A DNA stretch of 64,000 bases from Streptomyces spiroverticillatus (lineage in GTDB: Bacteria > Actinomycetota > Actinomycetes > Streptomycetales > Streptomycetaceae). The position numbers and the translations under genes were made by a program. The notes under the pieces were generated by a model that had not been told where the DNA came from, did no database searches, and saw nothing but the letters and a program-made list of their open reading frames with translations. This document shows, one piece after another, positions 26,087 to 33,810 of this stretch. The stretch covers positions 125,261-189,260 of the forward strand of contig BMUX01000014.1 in assembly GCA_014650415.1 (NCBI GenBank), given 5' to 3'. Within the stretch, counting starts at the first letter, position 1. Every line of letters begins with the position of its first letter.

Positions 26087-26137
26087 TACCCCCCACCCGT
26101 ATGTTACGGTGCGATCTCAAGATACCCCCTGGGGGTA
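26087..26137. promoter_or_regulatory. Promoter region of the DHA2 exporter with two TACCCCC-type sites
   Basis: TACCCCC-T-GGGGGTA (26123-26137) is a perfect palindrome 25 bp before the exporter gene. A related, imperfect site with ATACCCCCCACCCGTAT lies at 26086-26102. Palindromes of the form ATACCCCN(n)GGGGTAT are known for CsoR/CstR-family sensors of copper or sulfur species; assignment to that family here is inferred from sequence alone. The surrounding 50 bp is unusually AT-rich for this window. Confidence 0.55.
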
Positions 26138-26161
26138 CCTGAGAGTGAGAGGTGAAGGGTC

Positions 26162-27607
26162 ATGCCAACCGTCAACCCCAAGCGCTGGTGGGCACTCGCA
26201 GTGCTGGCCACCGCACAGTTCATGGTGATCATGGATACGTCGATCATCGGAGTCGCGCTCCCGGAGATGCAGAAGGATCTGGGCTTCTCCCAGGGCGAGT
26301 TGCAGTGGGTGTTCAACGCCTACGTGATCGCGTTCGGCGGACTGCTGCTGCTGGGCGGCCGGTTGTCCGACCTGATCGGCGCGCGGAAGATCTTCGTCAC
26401 CGGCTGGGTGGTCATGATCGCCGGATCGGTCGTCGCCGCCGCGGCCACCACCGCCTGGGTCGAAGTGCTGGGCCGCGGCGTCCAGGGCGTCGGCGGAGCG
26501 CTCATCACGCCCTCGGCGATGACCCTGCTGATGATGCTCTTCGGGCACAACCCGAAGGAACTCGGCAAGGCCATGGCCTACTACGGAGCCGCCGCCCCGG
26601 CCGGCGGCACGGCCGGGGTGTTCCTCGGCGGTGTGTTCACCGAATGGCTCAGCTGGCCCTGGGTCTTCATCATCTACATCCCCATCGGCCTTGCCACCCT
26701 CGCCGCCACTAAGGTGCTGCCCGCCGTCGTCAGCCGCCGCGGTTCGGTGGACATCATGGGCGCCGTCGCCGTCACCGCGGGTCTCGCCCTGGCCGTCTTC
26801 GCCGTCGTACGGGCACCCGAGGCGGGCTGGGGCTCGACGGCGACCGCCCTTCAACTGGTGGGCGCCGTGGTCCTGTTGGGACTCTTCATCGTCATCCAGA
26901 AGTCTCTCCGCGAACCGCTGATGCCGCTCAGTGTCTGGCGGGTGCCGCGGCTCGGCGCGGCCAACCTGGCGATGATGCTGCTCGGTGCGGCGTGGATCCC
27001 GATGTGGTACTTCCTCAACCTGTACCTCCAGCAGGTGCTCGGGTACGGCGCGTTCGCGAGCGGTGCCGCCCTGGTGCCGATGACCGTGCTCCTGATGATC
27101 TTCATGACGATGATCACCTCGCGGCTGATGATGAAGTTCGGCGCCAAGCCGTTGATCGCCGGCGGTCTGCTGGTCCTTGCGGCCGGGCTGCTGTGGCTGT
27201 CCGCCGTCGAGCCGACCGGCAGCTTCCTGGTCGACGTACTGCCCGCCTCGCTGGTCGCCGCGCTCGGCATGTCCCTCGCGTACATCCCGGTCATGATGAC
27301 CGCGATGTCCGGCGCACCGCAGGAGCAGGCCGGTCTCGCCTCCGGCATCGTCAACACCACCTACCAGGTCGGCTCCGCCCTCGGCCTGGCCGCGCTGACC
27401 GCCCTCGCCACCTCGCAGGGTGCGGGCGAACTCAGCAACCTCCCGGCACTGACCGACGGATTCAGCTCCGCGTTCATCGGAGCCTCCGCGATCGCCGCAC
27501 TCGGCGGCCTGATCACCCTGCTGGTGCTGCGCGGCGAGAGGCGGTCAGGCGCGAGCGGATCGGAGCAGTCCGCCTCGACCGCCTCGGGCGAGCAGGTCGG
27601 CGTATAA
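26162..27607 (+). CDS. MFS drug exporter, DHA2 (EmrB/QacA) family
   Basis: The 481-residue membrane protein has about 14 hydrophobic segments. Motif C-like features and DHA2 hallmarks are present: MDTSIIGVALPEMQKDLGFS in the first helix, WVFNAYVIAFGGLLLLGGRL with LSDLIGARK (motif A) and LGRGVQGVGGALITPSAM. It probably exports drugs or other small hydrophobic compounds with proton exchange. The ATG follows GAGAGGTGAAGG. The likely operators upstream suggest inducible expression. It is followed by a strong terminator. Confidence 0.9.
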   Translation: MPTVNPKRWWALAVLATAQFMVIMDTSIIGVALPEMQKDLGFSQGELQWVFNAYVIAFGGLLLLGGRLSDLIGARKIFVTGWVVMIAGSVVAAAATTAWVEVLGRGVQGVGGALITPSAMTLLMMLFGHNPKELGKAMAYYGAAAPAGGTAGVFLGGVFTEWLSWPWVFIIYIPIGLATLAATKVLPAVVSRRGSVDIMGAVAVTAGLALAVFAVVRAPEAGWGSTATALQLVGAVVLLGLFIVIQKSLREPLMPLSVWRVPRLGAANLAMMLLGAAWIPMWYFLNLYLQQVLGYGAFASGAALVPMTVLLMIFMTMITSRLMMKFGAKPLIAGGLLVLAAGLLWLSAVEPTGSFLVDVLPASLVAALGMSLAYIPVMMTAMSGAPQEQAGLASGIVNTTYQVGSALGLAALTALATSQGAGELSNLPALTDGFSSAFIGASAIAALGGLITLLVLRGERRSGASGSEQSASTASGEQVGV

Positions 27608-27647
27608 CGCATGGGCTGCTGCTGCGGCCAGGCACACAGTCCACCGC

Positions 27648-27688
27648 GGGACCGTCCGGCGTCTGCTCAGCAGACCTCGGGCGGTCCC
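27648..27688 (+). terminator. Terminator of the DHA2 exporter gene
   Basis: GGGACCG (27648-27654) pairs with CGGTCCC (27682-27688), and an inner stem GTCTGCT / AGCAGAC (27661-27667 / 27669-27675) closes the hairpin, about 40 bp after the stop codon. Confidence 0.75.
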
Positions 27689-27751
27689 GTTTCGCATGCC
27701 CGGGGTCGGCATATCGCCGAAGCTCTGTTCAAAACGCTTCCGGGATCGCCC

Positions 27752-27766
27752 CTGAAAGCGTTTCAG
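27752..27766. promoter_or_regulatory. LacI-type operator-like palindrome
   Basis: CTGAAA-GCG-TTTCAG has perfect 6-bp arms around GCG. A related AAAACGCTT lies 20 bp upstream. This pattern is typical of LacI-family operators in actinobacteria, and it stands about 25 bp before a LacI-type relic, so it was probably that gene's own operator. Confidence 0.55.
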
Positions 27767-27789
27767 CCCTTCGTACGAGCTGCAGGTGC

Positions 27790-27960
27790 TCCCTGATGGG
27801 CACGCCCCCGTCTCCCGCGCCCTCAACGGCCACCCCCATGTCGGGGACGCCACCCGTCGGCGCGTTCAGCAGGCGGCAAAGTAGCCCGGCGGTACCCGCA
27901 GCGCGAACGCCCGCCCATACGCCGCGCACCGGCACGCACCCGGTCCCGACAGCGCCGTCT
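27790..27960 (+). pseudogene. N-terminal relic of a LacI-family regulator
   Basis: The plus strand reads VSRALNGHPHVGDATRRRVQ from 27810, the recognition helix and hinge approach of LacI-family DNA-binding domains, followed by QQAAK and a stop at 27882. Beyond the stop weak similarity continues (SANARPYAAHRHAP). The start codon, the first helix and the whole sugar-binding domain are absent. It is not the missing half of the C-terminal LacI relic at 18 kb unless the two were rearranged. Confidence 0.6.
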
Positions 27961-27994
27961 ACGGCCGTCTGAAGTCCGAGGGCGAGGTCCACGC

Positions 27995-28655
27995 GGTGCT
28001 TCTACCTCACGCCGCGCGGCCGCCTGGGTCTCACGCCTCTTCCCATCGAGCAGCCCCACGCCCTCCCTGCACGTCCGGCCGCGCTTGGCCACTCGCCCGC
28101 CTACGTCATCGCGGACCACGGCACGGCCACGGCGTTCGCCGCGTCCTGGCAGCGGCGCACTGGCACGGTGCCCGCGCTCTTCTGGCGGACGCATCTGTAC
28201 CGGCTCGGCGCGCTGCCCGCCGCAGCCGCGCCCACGGGGGCGAGGTCGTCTCACAGACGGGACGGACCCTGGACACGTTGTGCGCTGGTGCCGTGAATTC
28301 TGCGTCGACGTGAGGGAACAGTCCTCCATCGACCTGATCGACGCCGGTTCCTGGGACAACTCCTGCTTGGAGGAACGGCACTTCACCCTCTGGGAGACCC
28401 CGGACGGCATCCCGTCTCGATGGCGGCGTCGACCTCGGTGATCGGCGGCATGGTCCGGATCGACCCCGCCCACACCCCGGCCTCCCGCCGGGGTCGGGGC
28501 TCTGCAGGCATCGTGACGGTCGAGACGAGCCGGGCAGCGGTCGCCGCCGGTGCAACGGACGTGGTCGTGTTCGCTGACCCGGGCAACCCCACCAGCAATG
28601 CCCTCTACCAGCGCATCAGGTACGTTCGCGTCACCGACTTCGCCGGGTACACGTT
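27995..28655 (+). pseudogene. GNAT acetyltransferase pseudogene
   Basis: Consecutive pieces in different frames describe one GNAT-type protein: SPAYVIADHGTATAFAASWQ, VRWCREFCVDVREQ, RHFTLWETPDGIP, then VIGGMVRIDPAHTPASRRGR (strand 4 and the acetyl-CoA pyrophosphate loop, here RRGRGSAG), ATDVVVFADPGNPTSNALYQ and RIRYVRVTDFAGYTFS. At least two frameshifts (near 28270 and 28412) separate them. The last motif is the complete C-terminal end of this subfamily, so the gene was once full length. Confidence 0.75.
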
Positions 28656-28688
28656 CTCCCACCGGGTTGTCGAGGTGGCGGTGGGCGG

Positions 28689-29078
28689 TCAGGCGTCGGG
28701 GTCGACTTCGGGGTGCGTGAACCGCACCGGCCTGCCCAGCGAACGGGCGTACGCGATTTCGGCCCGGGTGCTGTCTCCGATGTAGTCGCCGACCACGAGC
28801 ACCTCATCAGCGAGTCGGATCTTCGCTCGGTGCAGATCGTCGAGACGGGCCTTCAGTTGGTCCGCCTCGGCGGGATCGGACCAGAGTGCGTGCGGCGACT
28901 TCATGTCACAGCCCGGTTTGACGACGATCTTCCCGGTGGTGGTCTCCCGCAGGTCGGCCTCGGCCATCTCGGCCATGAAGCGGGTGGAGCCGCAGATCAC
29001 GACGATACGTGGGAGGTCCAACAGCTTCTTCGCGTCGGTGAGCCTCTCCTCGGGGGTGAGTGGTTGCGGGAATGGCAC
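28689..29078 (-). CDS. Nucleoside 2-deoxyribosyltransferase-like protein
   Basis: The 129-residue protein has a Rossmann-like N terminus RIVVICGSTRFMAEMAEADL and a C-terminal motif DLHRAKIRLADEVLVVGDYI followed by GDSTRAEIAYARSLGRPV. This layout is that of small nucleoside 2-deoxyribosyltransferase/DUF4406-type proteins, which hydrolyse or transfer the glycosidic bond of nucleotides; the D-x(n)-E of GDSTRAEIAYA would be the active part. The GTG at 29078 is chosen because GAGGAGG lies 5 nt upstream. The gene is convergent with the GNAT relic. Confidence 0.7.
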   Translation of the reverse strand: MPFPQPLTPEERLTDAKKLLDLPRIVVICGSTRFMAEMAEADLRETTTGKIVVKPGCDMKSPHALWSDPAEADQLKARLDDLHRAKIRLADEVLVVGDYIGDSTRAEIAYARSLGRPVRFTHPEVDPDA

Positions 29079-29574
29079 TGGTTCCTCCTCGTGGCGTGGT
29101 TCCCAGGGGTGCCTGGGGAGACCAGAACAAGGATGCCCAGGATCGCCTCGTGACGGACGACGTGGCCCGCTCGCGACGGCACCCTGTGCGACGACCCACG
29201 TCATGCCTGCCCGAAGGAACATCGTGGGTGCTCATGTCCGAACCAGGGCTTTACCTTCGACGAGTTCGGGCCGTTGGGGGGGGCCGACCCAACGCAGGCT
29301 CCTGCTGGGCGAAGCAGAGCGAGACAGACCGGCTGCCGACAACCTCCTGCCGCACCCACGGCGTCCCCTGCTTGCACACCCGATGCTCCACGGGCGACGA
29401 CCGCCTGTGAGACGTCAACCGCCACCGCAAACGCACCGCCCAACACCCTGGCCGCGCTGAGGTCCATCCGTGCCGACGGGGCGGAAGCCTCCTCAACACC
29501 GCAGCCCGACCAACCGTGAACCGCACCCCCGGCGTACCGAAAGGGCCAACTTCACGAGAAAGACGAATGACGCA
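29079..29574. other. Intergenic region without a recognised gene
   Basis: Short open frames on both strands show skewed composition and no recognisable motifs. A poly-G run at about 29275-29283 and several short GC palindromes are the only notable features. Confidence 0.35.
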
Positions 29575-29952
29575 TCAGGAGGCGGGCGGCTCGATCTCCC
29601 CAGCGAAGACGATGACCTGGTCGATGAGGCTCCGCCGCAGATGGACCACGTCCGTTCCCGCGAGGCGGGGGCCTCCGTCCGGCGTGGTGAAGACCCACTG
29701 GTACCGGGCCCATTCGTCAGGCATGTCCACCGCCGAGCAGCGCACCATCGTGCCGGTCCCCGCCGGGTGACGCCGGATGTCCAGCACGAACTGCTCGACC
29801 GCCGCAATCCCTTCGCTGCGCCCCAACGGCCCCCAGAAGACCACGTCTGAGGTCAGGGCCTGGGAGAGCAGGGCAGTCACATAACTCTCGTCCGAGGCAT
29901 TGAACGCGGAGATGAACGTGTCGATCGCGGAGCGTGCCGTCTCTTCCTGCAT
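29575..29952 (-). CDS. SnoaL-like / NTF2-fold protein
   Basis: The 125-residue protein matches the small SnoaL-like/NTF2-like fold: an N-terminal helix pair (ARSAIDTFISAFNASDESYV), then SDVVFWGPLGRSEGIAAVEQ, a strand region with MVRCSAVDMPDEWARYQWVF and the closing VVHLRRSLIDQVIVFAGEIE. Proteins of this type include polyketide cyclases, ketosteroid isomerase-like enzymes and dehydratases; no specific catalytic dyad can be assigned. Confidence 0.75.
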   Translation of the reverse strand: MQEETARSAIDTFISAFNASDESYVTALLSQALTSDVVFWGPLGRSEGIAAVEQFVLDIRRHPAGTGTMVRCSAVDMPDEWARYQWVFTTPDGGPRLAGTDVVHLRRSLIDQVIVFAGEIEPPAS

Positions 29953-30068
29953 GCCCCAGTAATACCAGCTGTTGTACGTGCGCTCGTCCCGCGAGCCGTC
30001 TCCCGCCCACGGTGGACCATCCGGGGCACAGCACTGGCCATGCGTCTACAAGTGGTCGTCGGCACGCC

Positions 30069-30836
30069 CTAGTTCGGGCACTCGGACCCGTAGGCCTGAT
30101 GCCCTGGGTGGTCTTCTTCGCGAGTCAACGCCGGAGAGCGGACCGCAGTCGACGCGCCGAGCGGGACTTCGGGTTGTACGGGAGCAGAGCGGGCGGTGTC
30201 CGCATGCTTCTGGCGGAGCGGTTCCAGTGGGAGGTCGGCACAGTCAACTTCCATTAGAACTCCGCCTGCTGGGGTGCGCCGGGTTCGGGCCGGTCGATCA
30301 TGGAAGCAACCGGCGGGTGGAGGTCCAGGGCAAAGCTGGTCGCGGGTGCGTCCAGGGGGCAGGTGGCCGAGCAGGGTGTCCAGATGGGCCGTCAGGTTCT
30401 TGTGCCGTCGAAGCTGTCGGATCTGCTCGGTGGCCAGGTCGCGCCACTCGTCGGCAAGGGCGGCAGCCTGTGCAGGTGTGATGGTCAGGGCGTGAAGCGT
30501 GTCGGCCGCCAACGCGTCAGGATTCCAGTCGGGGTCCGTGTCGTCGGGGCCCAGGTTGTCGATCACCCATGTCCGGAGCATGAAGTCATGCTGGGTCACC
30601 CGCGTCAGGTTGCCCTCGCCGGCAGCGAGCATCAGCCGGTTGGCGTGCAACGACAGCTTCGCCCACTGGCGGCGGGCTGCTCGTGGCCGAGCAGAGTCGT
30701 AGGCATGTTCCTGCGCCACGATGCGTACCGTCTCCAGGCGCTGGCCGCGGACGTTCTGGATCAACGTATGCAATTGGTCGATCGGCCACGTACTCGGATC
30801 GCTTCCGAGGTCTTCTCGCTCTGCGTCGCTGGTCAC
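30069..30836 (-). CDS. Hypothetical helical protein
   Basis: The 255-residue frame is credible in its first 180 residues: DQLHTLIQNVRGQRLETVRI, then RRQWAKLSLHANRLMLAAGE, LRTWVIDNLGPDDTDPDWNP and ALADEWRDLATEQIRQLRRH are amphipathic and acidic/basic alternating, as in all-helical proteins. The last 70 residues are proline- and arginine-rich and may be non-native sequence after a late frameshift. A GTG at 30836 has GGAG 8 nt upstream. The family is unknown. Confidence 0.5.
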   Translation of the reverse strand: MTSDAEREDLGSDPSTWPIDQLHTLIQNVRGQRLETVRIVAQEHAYDSARPRAARRQWAKLSLHANRLMLAAGEGNLTRVTQHDFMLRTWVIDNLGPDDTDPDWNPDALAADTLHALTITPAQAAALADEWRDLATEQIRQLRRHKNLTAHLDTLLGHLPPGRTRDQLCPGPPPAGCFHDRPARTRRTPAGGVLMEVDCADLPLEPLRQKHADTARSAPVQPEVPLGASTAVRSPALTREEDHPGHQAYGSECPN

Positions 30837-31043
30837 GGTCCGTACTCCGCGGCGTGCCCAGGTGGGTGGGTACTGTACGGGCTGGTGGGGTGCGGTGAGG
30901 CCGGGCGAGTGCTGGGTGAAGTCGCCGCAGGCGGAGGCCACTTACTCAAGGGTGCGGGGTGGACGCCGATCTGGTGAGGCAGCGCACACAGGGAGTTCGG
31001 GGGCCAGCAGCCGGCGAGGCGGGGGTTCATGGGCCCTTCGTGG

Positions 31044-31316
31044 TCAGGTTTCGATGTAGGCAACGACGACCACCGTGCGCAGCGCGGTGACCCAGTACAG
31101 CAGGCGTACGCGCTCCACTTCGTCGGTGTACTGGCGCAGTTGGGGGCCGGCGGCGTGGCCGGGCAGGGGTTCGCCGATGTCGGGGGCGACGGAGACGACG
31201 ACCAGGGCGCGGTCCAGGGCGTGGATCTCCGCCTCGCTGGTGATGTTCTCCAGTTGTTTGGCGGCGGCGTCCGAGAAGGCGATCCGGGCGCGGCGCGGGC
31301 CGGGCCGTGGGGGCAT
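31044..31316 (-). CDS. RelE-like toxin of a putative toxin-antitoxin pair
   Basis: The 90-residue basic protein (RARIAFSDAAAKQLENITSE ... RALVVVSVAPDIGEPLPGH) ends with VERVRLLYWVTALRTVVVVA, a strand pair resembling RelE/ParE-type mRNA interferases or gyrase poisons, where a C-terminal beta-sheet with basic residues forms the active face. The start overlaps the stop of the upstream gene (TGATG), giving tight translational coupling. Similarity is by fold pattern only; catalytic residues are not certain. Confidence 0.55.
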   Translation of the reverse strand: MPPRPGPRRARIAFSDAAAKQLENITSEAEIHALDRALVVVSVAPDIGEPLPGHAAGPQLRQYTDEVERVRLLYWVTALRTVVVVAYIET

Positions 31317-31552
31317 CAGGCGACGGCCGGGCGCTGGTGGGCGAGGCGGGCGAGGTGGGCCTCGCGCAGGTCCTCCCACGGGGTGCAGTCCTCCGCCGAA
31401 GGCAGGCCGTTGGCGGCGATGTCCTCCAGTACGGCGGCGAGTTGGTCCGCGCTCTCTCGGGTCCTGGCCGCGTACGCGCGGACTGCTTCGGCGGCGGCGG
31501 GCTCCAGTTGCTGGCGAAGGTGGTGGGCGGCGGGGGCCGGCTGTTCGCTCAT
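31316..31552 (-). CDS. Putative antitoxin
   Basis: The 78-residue protein has a helical N-terminal half (HHLRQQLEPAAAEAVRAYAA), a middle helix ADQLAAVLEDIAANGLPSAE and a short tail with a PWEDLREAHLARLAHQ segment. It is mildly acidic and lies directly before the RelE-like gene, the usual antitoxin-toxin order. The ATG at 31552 has GGAG 6 nt upstream; an in-frame ATG 33 nt earlier is less likely. No ribbon-helix-helix is evident, so the DNA-binding mode is unknown. Confidence 0.5.
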   Translation of the reverse strand: MSEQPAPAAHHLRQQLEPAAAEAVRAYAARTRESADQLAAVLEDIAANGLPSAEDCTPWEDLREAHLARLAHQRPAVA

Positions 31553-31741
31553 CGAGGGCTCCAGGGCGCGTACGGCGTGTTTCATCACGGTATCGCGTAC
31601 GGGGGTGTGGGGTCGCGGGGCGTTGACTGCCGCGAGCAACTCAGCCCTGGCGCACGGCGCCCCCGCCGGGTGGCGTGGACGGTCACGTACGGGAGCCGTG
31701 CAGCGCGCGAGCCAAGGACGTCTGAGGGCCGACCCGGCAGA

Positions 31742-32449
31742 ATGGGACCCGTGAATCCACAGGCTCCGGATCTCTGGCACCGCTACGGATCGGCGGAGGC
31801 GAGCACGCACGGATCCGCTCCGGTGGCTTTTTCCTGGAGTTGGGGGCAGGACTGCGGGCCTGGGCCGGAACTGCTCGGTGAGCTTGCCGGGCTACGGGTG
31901 GCCGACCTCGGGGCCGGTGCTGCCCAGCTGGCTGCGTACCTGGCCGATCGCCACCCGAAGGCTCTCGTGGACGCCGTTGACGCCTCGCCCGCCCAACATG
32001 CCAGGGCTGTCGCCTTATTCGGCCACCTCGCTCCGCAACTGCGGCTCGTGCACGCTGATGTGACGGAGCATCTGACGTCCCGGCCGGCTTCCTACTACGT
32101 TCTGTACAGCGTCTTCGGGGCCGTGGACTTCACCGACCCACGCCGTCTGCTCCCCGCGGCCGCCGCGGCGCTGCGCCCAGGTGGCAGGCTCGTCTTCTCC
32201 ACGCTGGGCCATTACGTGGGCGGTGCGCCCGCCGAGCATCGGGTGGTGCCTGCGGACCTTCCGGTCAGGGGTCCAGACGGGTGTCCCGCCGTTCTGCGGC
32301 GCTGGGTGCTCCAGGAGCGGGTCTGGGTCCGACTCCTGGAGGAGGCCGGGCTGACCACTGTCAGCGCCGTCGCACTCCCAGCCCGGTACAGCGGCACGAG
32401 AACGGCGGACACCCTGCTTCTTCAGGCACGCCGCCCTGTCTCTCCATGA
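31742..32449 (+). CDS. Class I SAM-dependent methyltransferase
   Basis: The 235-residue protein carries motif I VADLGAGAAQLAAYLADRHP, an acidic loop ALVDAVDASPAQHARAVALF, then YYVLYSVFGAVDFTDPRRLL (post-motif II/III region) and ALRPGGRLVFSTLGHYVGG. The last part matches small-molecule methyltransferases. A GTG 9 nt downstream is an alternative start; neither has a clear ribosome site. The gene is divergent from the toxin-antitoxin-like pair. Confidence 0.75.
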   Translation: MGPVNPQAPDLWHRYGSAEASTHGSAPVAFSWSWGQDCGPGPELLGELAGLRVADLGAGAAQLAAYLADRHPKALVDAVDASPAQHARAVALFGHLAPQLRLVHADVTEHLTSRPASYYVLYSVFGAVDFTDPRRLLPAAAAALRPGGRLVFSTLGHYVGGAPAEHRVVPADLPVRGPDGCPAVLRRWVLQERVWVRLLEEAGLTTVSAVALPARYSGTRTADTLLLQARRPVSP

Positions 32450-32940
32450 CGGTCGAAATGACAGTCGCATCCGGTCGCGCGGCAAAGGGGATCTTGGGTT
32501 CGCAGATCCGTGCGGGCGGGGGCGCTGCGTCTCTGCGCCATCCCCCCCTGTCGCCCCCCCCGAGGGGCAATGCCGCGTCTGCCTCGGGAACGCTGCGGCT
32601 TTGATCCGGCGTTCGGAGCAAGGATGCGTTTCCCTCCCCGGCTGAAGCCGGAGATACCCACGCAAGATGGGGGATGGGCTCCGGCGGCGATGCCAAGAAG
32701 TTCGCACTCGACGTGAAGCTCGCCCGGGCCTTCCGCAAGGCCTTCGACACGAGCACGCAGGGCCTGCCGACGCCCCCTCCGTGGCCGGAACCGACGTACC
32801 TGGACATGTACCTCTTCGCCCTGTGCGACTCCTTGCACGTGCACCACACGTGGAACCCGAGGGCTTGAGGGGGGGTGGGGCGCGTGCGACGGCGGGCACA
32901 GTGCCGATGGCCATGGCCATGGCGGAGTGCAGCCGCGCAG
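32450..32940. other. Intergenic region with a possible small ORF
   Basis: The only open frame with natural composition is 32674-32868 (+), 64 residues: MGSGGDAKKFALDVKLARAF and YLDMYLFALCDSLHVHHTWN. It has GATGGG upstream but no clear ribosome site, and no family is recognised. A short run of pyrimidines (CCCCCCCTGTCGCCCCCCCC around 32541-32561) is the only other notable element. Confidence 0.35.
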
Positions 32941-33675
32941 CTAGTCCTCCTGCGGCTCCTCGCCGCGCTGCCGCTCTGCGGTGGGCGCTCCCTCCGCGGC
33001 CTGCGGCCGGCGCGTGTTCGACCGGTCCCGTACGGCAGCCTTGCGCCCGGGCCGTGCAGGCGGCGGGGGCGGGTCGTGGCGGAAGATCCGGTCGAGGTGG
33101 TGGTCGAGCACCGCGACGGCCGACTCCGGCGTGCGCTGGCCGACGAGGATGCTGGTGCCCATGGTCGCGGTCATGGCGAGCAGGCTGATCGCCTCGGTGC
33201 GCGCGTCGGTCCCGGGGTCGGCCAGGCCGGTCTTCTGCGCCTGCACGAGCAGGTCCGTCAGTGCGTTTTCGGCGGCGTCGGGGTTGTCGATGAAGGGGTG
33301 GGCGGCGAGGGCTTCGTCGGTGACCGAGAGGATCGCGTAGGAGCTGTACAGGAGATGGAAGGTACGGCTCTCCTCGTCCGTGGGGAGTGAGGCCAGGAGC
33401 AGCGCCTCGACGGTCGCCCGGGGCCCCGGGCCGGGGCCGACGGCGGCCAGGCGGACGCCCACGCGCGCGGTGAAGCGGTCGCTCAGGTGCTGGAGTCCGT
33501 GGAAGAGCAGCTTCTCCTTGGTCTGGAAGTAGTACTGGACGAGGCGCAGCGAGACTCCGGCCTCGGCCGCCACGTCGCGCATCCCGACCGAGTGCAGGCC
33601 GCGCCGGCCGGCCACCCGGATGAGGGCCTCGGCGATCTGGGTGCGCCGTTCCTCGTGGTCCACGCGTTTCGGCAT
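32941..33675 (-). CDS. TetR-family transcriptional regulator
   Basis: The 244-residue protein has an N-terminal TetR helix-turn-helix: IAEALIRVAGRRGLHSVGMR, then DVAAEAGVSLRLVQYYFQTK and EKLLFHGL. The ligand-binding half is helical, ending in a charged, proline-rich tail (from DPPPPPARPGRK onward) that is probably disordered. The ATG at 33675 is chosen because the frame upstream encodes no further conserved sequence. It is divergent from an alpha/beta hydrolase, with two palindromes between them. Confidence 0.85.
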   Translation of the reverse strand: MPKRVDHEERRTQIAEALIRVAGRRGLHSVGMRDVAAEAGVSLRLVQYYFQTKEKLLFHGLQHLSDRFTARVGVRLAAVGPGPGPRATVEALLLASLPTDEESRTFHLLYSSYAILSVTDEALAAHPFIDNPDAAENALTDLLVQAQKTGLADPGTDARTEAISLLAMTATMGTSILVGQRTPESAVAVLDHHLDRIFRHDPPPPPARPGRKAAVRDRSNTRRPQAAEGAPTAERQRGEEPQED

Positions 33676-33743
33676 GTTCTCGTGTCTCCGCCCGTCGCTG
33701 GTCGGACCCCGTCGTCCGGTCGCCGAGGGGTCCAGGTTTTTCA

Positions 33744-33759
33744 TGGTACCGCCGTACCA
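33744..33759. promoter_or_regulatory. TetR-type operator, first site
   Basis: TGGTAC-CGCC-GTACCA is a perfect 6+4+6 inverted repeat in the divergent gap, about 70 bp upstream of the regulator start. Such sites are the normal binding pattern of TetR-family repressors. Confidence 0.7.
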
Positions 33760-33764
33760 AGATC

Positions 33765-33782
33765 GTGGTACGTTCGTATCAC
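33765..33782. promoter_or_regulatory. TetR-type operator, second site
   Basis: GTGGTACG-TT-CGTATCAC is an 8+2+8 repeat with one mismatch, 5 bp from the first site and 28 bp before the hydrolase GTG. Both share the TGGTAC core, so the divergent genes are likely controlled together. Confidence 0.7.
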
Positions 33783-33810
33783 GAAGAATGGATCTTCCCG
33801 GAGGTGCCCC

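Noticed and set aside
18052-27960. The two LacI pieces as halves of one gene split by insertions
   Set aside because: They are 9.7 kb apart with the C-terminal half first in transcription direction; a simple insertion would keep the N-terminal half first.
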